34,933 bases of DNA, taken from the NCBI GenBank assembly GCA_017404725.1, contig JAFRBS010000012.1, positions 1 to 34,933 on the forward strand, written 5' to 3'. The notes beneath the pieces were generated by a model that was not told the DNA's origin, ran no database searches, and worked only from the letters and a program-made list of their open reading frames with translations. The stretch's first letter is position 1. Each line of letters begins with the position of its first letter. Positions 29,083 through 34,933 of the stretch are shown piece by piece. This DNA is from Candidatus Saccharimonadota bacterium (GTDB lineage Bacteria > Patescibacteriota > Saccharimonadia > Saccharimonadales > Saccharimonadaceae). The translations under genes were made by a program, and so were the position numbers.

Positions 29083-29859
29083 ATGGAAAAGAGTAATATT
29101 GAAGAAACCCCGAAAACTGACACTCCGAAAGCCTCTCTTAAAACGTCCAAAAAATCCAACAAAGGTACAAAAATCAAAGCCAAACTCTTAAACACTTATT
29201 ATGGCCACCCGCTAAAAGACATGAAATTAATCTGCATAACCGGTACCGCCGGGAAAGTTGAGGTCGCGCATTATGTTTACGAGATTTTGAAAGCCGCTGG
29301 CCACCCGGTCGAGCTCTTGGCCTCCGAAAATAACATTAAGCTCGGAACCCTACATAAATTCCTGTCCCAATCCTGGAAAGCCGGCGCGAACTACGTCGTC
29401 GTGACTGCCCCGGCGGAATCTCTCGAAAAAGACACTTTCTATGATCTCCCGGTCCATGTTGCCGCCCTGACGAACTACATTCCGTCTTCGCTTGGCGACG
29501 GATCCGCTGAAGATTATACCGCTGGCGAATCTACTCTCTTCGCGATGAGCCCAGATTATGTCGTCTTGAACCGCGACGATGCAAACTATTCCGAATTTGA
29601 GAAATTTGCCGGAACGAAAGGAACCTTGAGCTACGGTCAGGATCGCTTCAGCACTGTCCAGATCTTAACCCACAAGCTCTACAAAAAAGGCGCCGAAGCG
29701 AACCTCGTTATCGGCACCTCTCGCTTTACTGTTGCGACTTTCCTAACCGGCGAGCCGGTCGTCTCTTACATGGCCGCCGCCGCGACTATCGCGAACGCTC
29801 TTCATATTACTCCTGAAAAAATCACCGAAGGCATCGCCAATTATGAGCCTGCAGAATAA
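29083..29859 (+). CDS. Degenerate Mur-ligase-like protein
   Basis: The 258 residues begin with a Lys/Thr-rich tail of about 45 residues and then follow the central ATPase domain of Mur ligases: LICITGTAGKVEVAHYVYEIL, YVVVTAPAES, HVAALTNYIPSSLGD, PDYVVLNRDD. The nucleotide loop of a functional MurE reads GTNGKTTT; here it is GTAGKVEV, so the Thr/Ser that follows Lys is lost and ATP use is doubtful. The C-terminal ligase domain is missing. It converges with the intact MurE-like gene and may be a regulatory or structural paralogue rather than an enzyme. TATACT ends six bases before the ATG (leaderless). Confidence 0.8.
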   Translation: MEKSNIEETPKTDTPKASLKTSKKSNKGTKIKAKLLNTYYGHPLKDMKLICITGTAGKVEVAHYVYEILKAAGHPVELLASENNIKLGTLHKFLSQSWKAGANYVVVTAPAESLEKDTFYDLPVHVAALTNYIPSSLGDGSAEDYTAGESTLFAMSPDYVVLNRDDANYSEFEKFAGTKGTLSYGQDRFSTVQILTHKLYKKGAEANLVIGTSRFTVATFLTGEPVVSYMAAAATIANALHITPEKITEGIANYEPAE

Positions 29860-29864
29860 ATAAA

Positions 29865-31169
29865 TTATCCTAATAGCCTCTTTATCGCCGCCTCTGTAAC
29901 CTTTAGATCCTCAAACTTATGCGGCCCGTCCGCACGAAGAATCGTCTTTTCGTGGCCCTTGCCTAAAATCAAAACCAAATCACCTTCACGAGCCTCAGAA
30001 ATCGCCCTAGATATCGCCTTCGAACGATCCAGCTCAACAATAATCTGCTCGTCCGAAAGCCCCGCCTTTTTAGCGCCTTCGACAAACTCCGAAGCAATCG
30101 CCGCAGGGTTCTCATCCCGCGAATCGTCCTCTGTCACAATAATCAAATCGCTATATTTCCCAGCAATCTCGCCCCGCTCCGCCCGCGTTGATTCATCTCG
30201 TCGCCCCGCGCCGCCAAACAGAGAAATAACTCGCCCGCTCTTATGCGGACAAACGCTAGAAAATACCTTCAAGAACGCATCCGGCGTATGCGCAAAATCC
30301 ACAATCACTTCAAAGTTCTGCCCCAGAGACAACCGATTCATCCGCCCCTCAACTTCGGAAAGCGCCAAAATCCCTTTCTCAATCTGCCCCGGCGTCAGGC
30401 CCAAAATCTGCCCCACCGACACCGCCGCCAGGGAATTATAAACATTAAACTCGCCCGGAATCTGCGTCGAAATCGAAAGCGAACCATCAACCTTTACAAC
30501 CTCCGACCCAACCATATTTATATCATCACACGAATATTTCACGCCGCTCGAAGAAAGCTTAACAGAGGTCGCCCGCTCATCCGCCTTGTTTTTAATACCA
30601 TAGGTCACATAAACCGACGACGACGGCAAAGCCGAAATAAACGCGTCCGCAGACGGATCATCCACATTCACAACCCCAAATCGCGCCTTAGAAAACAGCT
30701 TCGTCTTCGCCTTAACGTACCGAGAAAAAGTCTTGTGATAATCCAAATGCTCATGGGTCACATTTGTCATCACAGCCACCTCGATCGGAATCCCAAGGAT
30801 TCTAAACTGCGCCAAAGCGTGCGAAGTCACCTCTAAAACTAAGAACTCTGCGCCAAGGTCGGCAATCTTCGTAATCCTCCGATTTAGCGTCATCGCATCG
30901 ACCGTTGTCATATGCTCAATCTGTTTCGTCAACTCATCCTCAGAAAATCCACCCCAAGCCACCGTCGTCATCAAACCAGTCTTAAAACCAGCCTCATTCA
31001 ACATCTTCCAAATCATAAACGAAGTCGTCGTCTTGCCGTTCGTCCCTGTTACGCCGATGATCCGAAGTCGCCGACCCGGAAACTTATAGCGAACACCCGC
31101 CGCCGCCGACTGTGCCAAATGATACGGCAAAACCGCCTGATTATAACCTGGAATATCTTTAAAACTCAT
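29865..31169 (-). CDS. MurE-like UDP-MurNAc-peptide ligase
   Basis: MurE adds the third amino acid to the UDP-MurNAc dipeptide. The 434 residues include RIIGVTGTNGKTTTSFM (ATP loop), VLEVTSHALAQFR, MTNVTHEHLDYHKTFSRY, FNVYNSLAAVSVG, DFAHTPDAFLKVF, FGGAGRRDESTRAERGEI and VLILGKGHEKT. The N-terminal substrate domain is shortened by about 60 residues compared with ordinary MurE. At the amino-acid selection site the sequence is EDDSRDENP, not the DNPR of diaminopimelate enzymes, so the residue added is uncertain. TATAAT ends six bases before the ATG, with AGGAGT in between. Element B lies just upstream and would overlap any -35 box. Confidence 0.87.
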   Translation of the reverse strand: MSFKDIPGYNQAVLPYHLAQSAAAGVRYKFPGRRLRIIGVTGTNGKTTTSFMIWKMLNEAGFKTGLMTTVAWGGFSEDELTKQIEHMTTVDAMTLNRRITKIADLGAEFLVLEVTSHALAQFRILGIPIEVAVMTNVTHEHLDYHKTFSRYVKAKTKLFSKARFGVVNVDDPSADAFISALPSSSVYVTYGIKNKADERATSVKLSSSGVKYSCDDINMVGSEVVKVDGSLSISTQIPGEFNVYNSLAAVSVGQILGLTPGQIEKGILALSEVEGRMNRLSLGQNFEVIVDFAHTPDAFLKVFSSVCPHKSGRVISLFGGAGRRDESTRAERGEIAGKYSDLIIVTEDDSRDENPAAIASEFVEGAKKAGLSDEQIIVELDRSKAISRAISEAREGDLVLILGKGHEKTILRADGPHKFEDLKVTEAAIKRLLG

Positions 31170-31190
31170 ACTCCTATTATATCATGCGAT

Positions 31191-31278
31191 AAAAGCGGGT
31201 GACGCGACTTGGGGGACCCCCACGGGTTTGCCAAACGCAAATCCCGTGGGGGAACATGTCGCGGCAGGACCCGCTTTT
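31191..31278. repeat. Palindromic element B between murE-like and groES genes
   Basis: AAAAGCGGGT (31191-31200) and ACCCGCTTTT (31269-31278) are the ends. The 68-bp core contains CCCCCACGGG / CCCGTGGGGG and a central GTTTGC / GCAAAT-type stem. It aligns without gaps to element A in valS, and several differences are paired changes that keep the stem (TTGC/GCAA here, CCGC/GCGG there). The right end abuts the first heat-shock operator half-site. Confidence 0.75.
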
Positions 31279-31317
31279 AGCACTCTTGTTTACCCCTTGG
31301 GACGTTCCAAGAGTGCG

Positions 31318-31344
31318 TTAGCACTCTTGACATACGAGTGCTAG
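31318..31344. promoter_or_regulatory. CIRCE operator at groES-groEL
   Basis: TTAGCACTC, nine bases, GAGTGCTAG: one mismatch to the HrcA consensus. The spacer contains the -35 box. A related, wider-spaced repeat (GCACTCTTG and CAAGAGTGC, 31281-31316) lies just upstream. Confidence 0.9.
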
Positions 31345-31355
31345 TTATATATAAT
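31327..31355 (+). promoter_or_regulatory. groES-groEL promoter
   Basis: TTGACA (31327-31332), 17 bp, TATAAT (31350-31355), both consensus. AAAGGAG follows before the ATG. Confidence 0.85.
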
Positions 31356-31375
31356 AGGGATAAAAGGAGATAATT

Positions 31376-31630
31376 ATGGCAATAAAACCTCTAAAAGACC
31401 GCGTCGTCGCGGTAAAAGAAGAACCAAAACTAAAAACCGCCTCTGGCATTTTACTCGGCGAGGCCAAAGAAACCCCAGCCTACGCCGTCGTTGAAAGCGT
31501 CGGCGAAGAGGTAAAATCCGTCAAAAAAGGCGACAAGATCCTCTATAAAGAATATTCGACCACCAACATCAAGATTGACAACAAAGATTATATTATTGTC
31601 GAAGAAAAAGATATCTTAGCAACAGTTTAA
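31376..31630 (+). CDS. groES: Co-chaperonin GroES
   Basis: GroES caps the GroEL chamber as a heptamer. At 84 residues it is about ten shorter than usual. IKPLKDRVVAVKEE and the mobile loop TASGILLGEAKETPAYA with the hydrophobic ILL contact are present, as is KKGDKILYKEYSTT. The missing residues fall between VVESVGEEV and the KKGD motif, where other GroES proteins form the roof hairpin, so the dome top is probably open or reduced. It is followed by groEL after 18 bases containing AAAGGAG. Confidence 0.95.
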   Translation: MAIKPLKDRVVAVKEEPKLKTASGILLGEAKETPAYAVVESVGEEVKSVKKGDKILYKEYSTTNIKIDNKDYIIVEEKDILATV

Positions 31631-31648
31631 TAAAGAAAGGAGCAGGAA

Positions 31649-33265
31649 ATGGCAAAGAAAATTTTCTATGAACAAGAAGCCCGCGAAAAGATTTTAAGCG
31701 GCGCCAAAAAACTACATGACGCAGTCAAAGTAACTTACGGCCCTAAGGGCCAAAACGTCGTCATTGAGAAAACCTATGGTGCGCCGACGATTACTCATGA
31801 TGGTGTAACCGTCGCCGAAGCCGTCGAGCTTGAAAATGACGATGAAAAACTTGGCGAACAGATTGGCGCGAAGCTAATTAAAACCGCCGCCCAAAAATTA
31901 AACAAAGCCGCTGGCGATGGCACGACTACTGTCACCGTCTTAACTTATAACATCTTAAATGAAGCAAATAAACTTATCGCCGCCGGAATCAACCCAATGG
32001 AGCTCCGAAAGGGAATCGAGAAAGCCGGAAAAGAAGTCATAAAGGCCATCGATAACCAAGCCGAAAAAATTGAGGGCGACGACAAAAAAGTTGCCGAAGT
32101 TGCTACTATCTCTGCTGGCGATGAAAAAATCGGAAAATTAATCGCCGATGTCATCTCTAAAATTGGCAAAGATGGTGTGGTCACTGTTGAAGCTGGCCAA
32201 GGCCTGGAAATGGAGCAAGAAATCGTCGAGGGTTATAGTTATGACAAAGGTTACAGCTCTCCGTTCTTTATCACCGACACAAATCGTCAAGAAGCCATTT
32301 CTGAAAAGCCAACCATTCTTATTACCGACAAAAAGGTTAGCTCCAGTAGCGAGATTCTACCTCTGTTAGAGCAGTGCGCCCAGGCTGGAAAGAAAGACCT
32401 CGTTATTATCGCCGAAGAAGTCAGCGGTGAAGCTTTGAGCCTGCTCGTCTTGAACAAATTAAAGGGCGCCTTCAACGCTATCGTCCTGAAGGCTCCAGCC
32501 TTCGGCGATCGTCGCAAAGAAATCATGGAAGACATCGCGATTTTGACCGATGCAACCGTCGTCTCCGAAGACAAGGGCTTAAAACTCGAAGAAGTCGGGC
32601 TCGAAGTCCTCGGCTCTGCCGCCAAAGTTCTCGCAACCAGGGATGAAACCACGATTATCAAAGGTGCCGGCGACAAAAAAGCCGTCGCCGCCAGAACCGA
32701 GCTAATTAAAACCCAGGCCGGTCTCGCGACTTCAGACTACGAGCGTGGCGAATTCGAAAAACGCGCCGCTGCTTTGGAAGGTAAAGTCGCCGTGATTAAA
32801 GTCGGTGGCGCAACCGAAACTGAAATTGACGAGAAGAAGTTCCGCGTTGATGACGCAGTCGCCGCGACGAAAGCCGCCCTCTCCGAAGGTATCGTTACCG
32901 GTGGCGGCGTAACTCTCCTAAACATCGAGAAAACCATCAAGCCCGACACCGACGGCGCGAAAATCGTTAAGAACGCTCTTAAAGCTCCGTTCATCGCGAT
33001 TATGGAAAATGCCGGCCTGAATGCCCAGGCTCTCCTCGCCGAAGTTGAAAGCGCCAAAGACGGCCAGGGAATTAACGTTATGGAGCCAGAAAAAGGCCTC
33101 CAGGATTTGAAGAAAGCCGGCGTCATTGACCCTGCCAAGGTTACGCGCGAAGCCGTCCAGAACGCGGTTAGTATCGCCGCTACGGCCATCACCATGGGCG
33201 CCCTCATCGTCGACATTCCAGAGAAAACCGACGCTCAGTCTGCTCAAGACATGGGCATGTACTAG
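31649..33265 (+). CDS. groEL: Chaperonin GroEL
   Basis: GroEL encloses unfolded proteins in an ATP-driven double ring. The 538 residues show VKVTYGPKGQNVVIEK, THDGVTVA, the ATPase motif AAGDGTTTVTVL, DRRKEIMEDIAILT, AALEGKVAVIKVGGATE, IVTGGGVTLL and ITMGALIVDIPEK. The C-terminus ends AQDMGMY, so the flexible Gly-Gly-Met tail of many GroELs is absent. Its level is set by the CIRCE/HrcA promoter upstream of groES. No terminator is visible after the stop. Confidence 0.97.
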   Translation: MAKKIFYEQEAREKILSGAKKLHDAVKVTYGPKGQNVVIEKTYGAPTITHDGVTVAEAVELENDDEKLGEQIGAKLIKTAAQKLNKAAGDGTTTVTVLTYNILNEANKLIAAGINPMELRKGIEKAGKEVIKAIDNQAEKIEGDDKKVAEVATISAGDEKIGKLIADVISKIGKDGVVTVEAGQGLEMEQEIVEGYSYDKGYSSPFFITDTNRQEAISEKPTILITDKKVSSSSEILPLLEQCAQAGKKDLVIIAEEVSGEALSLLVLNKLKGAFNAIVLKAPAFGDRRKEIMEDIAILTDATVVSEDKGLKLEEVGLEVLGSAAKVLATRDETTIIKGAGDKKAVAARTELIKTQAGLATSDYERGEFEKRAAALEGKVAVIKVGGATETEIDEKKFRVDDAVAATKAALSEGIVTGGGVTLLNIEKTIKPDTDGAKIVKNALKAPFIAIMENAGLNAQALLAEVESAKDGQGINVMEPEKGLQDLKKAGVIDPAKVTREAVQNAVSIAATAITMGALIVDIPEKTDAQSAQDMGMY

Positions 33266-33281
33266 AGGTCGCCACATAGAA

Positions 33282-33324
33282 ACCTGAAACAAAATCCCCA
33301 AAATCTTGACAAAATGTTTCAGGT
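33282..33324. promoter_or_regulatory. Operator-like inverted repeat at the Fic-like gene
   Basis: ACCTGAAACA (33282-33291) and TGTTTCAGGT (33315-33324) are perfect 10-bp inverted repeats 23 bases apart. The -35 TTGACA (33306-33311) lies between them, and the right arm lies in the 17-bp spacer before TGC-TAGAAT (33329-33334). The ATG follows six bases after the -10 box. Confidence 0.6.
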
Positions 33325-33340
33325 GTGCTAGAATGTACCC

Positions 33341-34267
33341 ATGAATGAGAATATAATCAGTCTACTAAGAAAGCGAGAGGAGATTGGGCAGATCTTAGAT
33401 AATCTCGTTTTTGGTGCAGCTGAAATTCGAACCGAAGGCTCGAAAAAGAATCTCTATGTCCATTTCCGAGTTAGCGGGAAACAGATCACTAAATTCGTAG
33501 GCGAATACTCCGATGAGCTATTAAATACCCTGACAATAAATAATCAGAAAGCCAAAGAGCTGAAAAAATCCCTGAGAGAAGTCAACCATAAAATCCGCGA
33601 ACTAGGCTATATCGAAGCCGGCTTATCAGAAAAGACCAAGCGCAATATCGACTTCGCAAAAAGAAACCTAGCCCTGACGATCCATTCGCAGGCCATCCTA
33701 GAGGGCGTCGCGACTACCTTCGCTAGCACAGAAGAAATCATCGAAGGCGGCAGAGTTTCCGGCATGAGCGCTACGGATGTCCAAAAAATCCTCAACATGA
33801 AACACGCCTGGGAATTCGTCCTAGACAAAGACGTCATCCAGTCTAAAACCGACCTCGGCCTGATGCAACAGATCAACAAACTAATCGAAGACGGTTTTTA
33901 CTATGCCGCCGGCGAAATTCGAGATGTCCCAGTCTCCATCGGCGGTACCGCCTGGAGACCAGAACTCCCAATTCGCACAAAAATCCAGGAAGATTTAGAA
34001 GAAATCCAGGCCAGTAAAAAATCGAGAATCGACAAAGCCATAGACCTAATGCTTTTCATCCAACGCTCCCAGATATTCCTAGACGGCAACAAACGCACGG
34101 CGATCATTTTCGCTAACCATTATCTAATCAAAAACGGCCTCGGCCTAATGTACGTACCAGAGGACAAGACGGACGAATATAAAAAGCTCCTAGTCAATTT
34201 CTACGAAAGCGGCGAGAAAAAAGCCATCACTACCTTTGTGAAAAAATACTGCATCATCAAAATCTAA
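33341..34267 (+). CDS. Fic-like protein without the catalytic histidine
   Basis: The 308 residues carry a Fic fold pattern: an N-terminal helical region, SQAILEGVATT (residues 116-126, similar to the inhibitory helix motif S-x-x-x-E-G but with one residue more), MSATDVQKILNMKHAWEFV, GEIRDVPVSIGGTAWRPELP, and the Fic loop QIFLDGNKRTAIIFANH (residues 244-260). In active Fic enzymes the loop begins with His; here it is Gln244 while Phe, Asp, Gly, Asn and Arg are kept. AMP transfer is therefore unlikely, unless a neighbouring residue substitutes. A regulator or binding role is possible. It is expressed from a leaderless promoter within an inverted repeat and converges with the XRE gene. Confidence 0.85.
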   Translation: MNENIISLLRKREEIGQILDNLVFGAAEIRTEGSKKNLYVHFRVSGKQITKFVGEYSDELLNTLTINNQKAKELKKSLREVNHKIRELGYIEAGLSEKTKRNIDFAKRNLALTIHSQAILEGVATTFASTEEIIEGGRVSGMSATDVQKILNMKHAWEFVLDKDVIQSKTDLGLMQQINKLIEDGFYYAAGEIRDVPVSIGGTAWRPELPIRTKIQEDLEEIQASKKSRIDKAIDLMLFIQRSQIFLDGNKRTAIIFANHYLIKNGLGLMYVPEDKTDEYKKLLVNFYESGEKKAITTFVKKYCIIKI

Positions 34268-34278
34268 CAAAAACCTAA

Positions 34279-34521
34279 CTAACCCTCGAAAAACTTGCCG
34301 ATCGGAGTGCCCAAAGCTTCCGCAATCCTCCCGAGCACCGCAACCGTCACGTGCTTCCTACGGCTCTCATTCTCGATGTCACAAATATATTCCCTCGACA
34401 TATCGGTCATATCGGCCAGATCTTGCTGCGTCAAATTCTGCGCCTTGCGATATTTACGAATATTTTTCCGCAAAATCTGATAATAGTACTCATTGTCATG
34501 TTTATAGGTAGGCTCTCGCAT
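34279..34521 (-). CDS. XRE-family helix-turn-helix regulator
   Basis: The 80-residue protein is a Cro/cI-type DNA-binding protein. Helices are seen in NIRKYRKAQNLTQQDLADMT (helices 1-2) and MSREYICDIENESRR (recognition helix), followed by VTVAVLGRIAEALGTPIGKFF. Small XRE proteins repress their own promoter or neighbours. Here it is divergent from a secreted protein gene, with an inverted repeat TGGCTGA/TCAGCCA between, and convergent with the Fic-like gene. It may regulate either. TATAGT ends five bases before the ATG (leaderless). Confidence 0.92.
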   Translation of the reverse strand: MREPTYKHDNEYYYQILRKNIRKYRKAQNLTQQDLADMTDMSREYICDIENESRRKHVTVAVLGRIAEALGTPIGKFFEG

Positions 34522-34535
34522 ATTTAACTATATTT

Positions 34536-34574
34536 TGGCTGAAAAAGTCGATTTTTTATATAGGCTGTCAGCCA
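34536..34574. promoter_or_regulatory. Inverted repeat between xre and the secreted protein gene
   Basis: TGGCTGA (34536-34542) and TCAGCCA (34568-34574), with a nested GGCTGTCAGCC at 34563-34573. It lies upstream of TGA-TATAAT (34584-34589) of the secreted protein gene and is a candidate operator for the XRE protein. Confidence 0.45.
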
Positions 34575-34624
34575 CATTTATGATATAATGTTAAGTATAA
34601 GCAGTAACAACAGGGAGAAACTTC

Positions 34625-34933
34625 ATGAGTTTTAAAGCCAGAAAATCAAAAAAATTCATATCGCGCATACTATTTGCCGTCCCATTTTTAACTTTTATCA
34701 CAATTTTTCTCACGGCGCACGCCTCCGCGACTACTACCTCCGGCGCCGTAAAATTAAACGCTGAAATCGCCACGGCAATCGCGATGAAGATTGCTTCTCC
34801 TAACGATGCGAATCCAAACTGTACTCCATCAGACCTAAACGGAGATGGCGTTATAGACGAGAACGACACCTATGGCGTAGTAAACCGCTACGCAACTTCT
34901 AATGGCGCCGAAGGCTCGAAGATGGTCGATACT
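34625..34933 (+). CDS. Secreted protein with EF-hand-like motif, cut by window end
   Basis: The frame is open to the end (103 codons). MSFKARKSKKFISRILFAVP followed by a hydrophobic stretch ending HASA is a signal peptide. At about residues 70-83, DLNGDGVIDENDTY matches the calcium-binding loop of EF-hand or dockerin repeats. GGGAGA precedes the ATG, and TGA-TATAAT lies at 34584-34589, so the mRNA has a leader of about 30 bases. The remainder and any anchor lie outside the window, so its role in adhesion or cell-surface assembly is only inferred. Confidence 0.78.
   Translation, partial: MSFKARKSKKFISRILFAVPFLTFITIFLTAHASATTTSGAVKLNAEIATAIAMKIASPNDANPNCTPSDLNGDGVIDENDTYGVVNRYATSNGAEGSKMVDT

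Overview
The window most likely comes from a host-associated Candidatus Saccharibacteria (TM7, Patescibacteria/CPR) chromosome or a close relative. This is inferred from gene content and layout: compact genes that often overlap by 1-8 bases, acetate kinase, CTP synthase and Mur ligases without biosynthetic operons around them, many secreted or surface proteins, and very divergent versions of universal enzymes. No rRNA or marker-gene search was possible.

Layout. Positions 1-1749 (minus) hold a large surface protein running off the left edge; it is built of InlB-like and other repeats. Then come acetate kinase, a MacB-type ABC exporter pair, a 640-residue coiled-coil protein of unknown function, CTP synthase and a VanZ-like membrane protein (1.8-9.2 kb). 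At 9.2-9.7 kb a 59-residue gene with its own promoter and terminator lies between tRNA-Ser(CGA) and a decayed tRNA-3'-end-like repeat. tsaD, a RhuM/Fic protein and a FemX-like ligase follow. The gene-poor stretch 13.52-14.21 kb carries two convergent non-coding transcription units, one of which looks like an orphan cobalamin riboswitch. Next are valS with two in-frame palindromic insertions, two unknown genes, a RelB/ParE-type toxin-antitoxin pair, and a four-gene minus-strand operon (membrane protein, ATP-cone-like protein, flavoprotein lacking its cysteine pair, HIT protein). An anchored surface protein with an overlapping unknown gene comes before dnaK, which has a double CIRCE control region.

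From 26.6 to 28.1 kb an apparently AT-rich two-gene cassette (GHKL-type ATPase plus STAS-like DUF4325 protein) is bracketed by three inverted pairs of an 11-bp motif. It is followed by tRNA-Ser(GGA), micro-genes, a structured RNA region with tRNA-Arg(GCG), a degenerate Mur ligase facing a real MurE-like ligase, groES-groEL with CIRCE, a Fic-like protein whose motif lacks histidine, an XRE regulator, and a second secreted protein running off the right edge.

How the genes work together. Housekeeping functions (chaperones, tRNA modification and charging, CTP synthesis, acetate-linked ATP formation) are interleaved with cell-envelope functions (MurE, FemX, VanZ, ABC exporter, surface proteins) and small regulatory or conflict modules (toxin-antitoxin, two Fic-type proteins, ATPase/STAS pair). 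Many genes have a -10 box ending only 4-9 bases before the start codon, often with a TGN extension and a -35 at exactly 17 bp. This indicates widespread leaderless transcription alongside a minority of genes with normal Shine-Dalgarno leaders.
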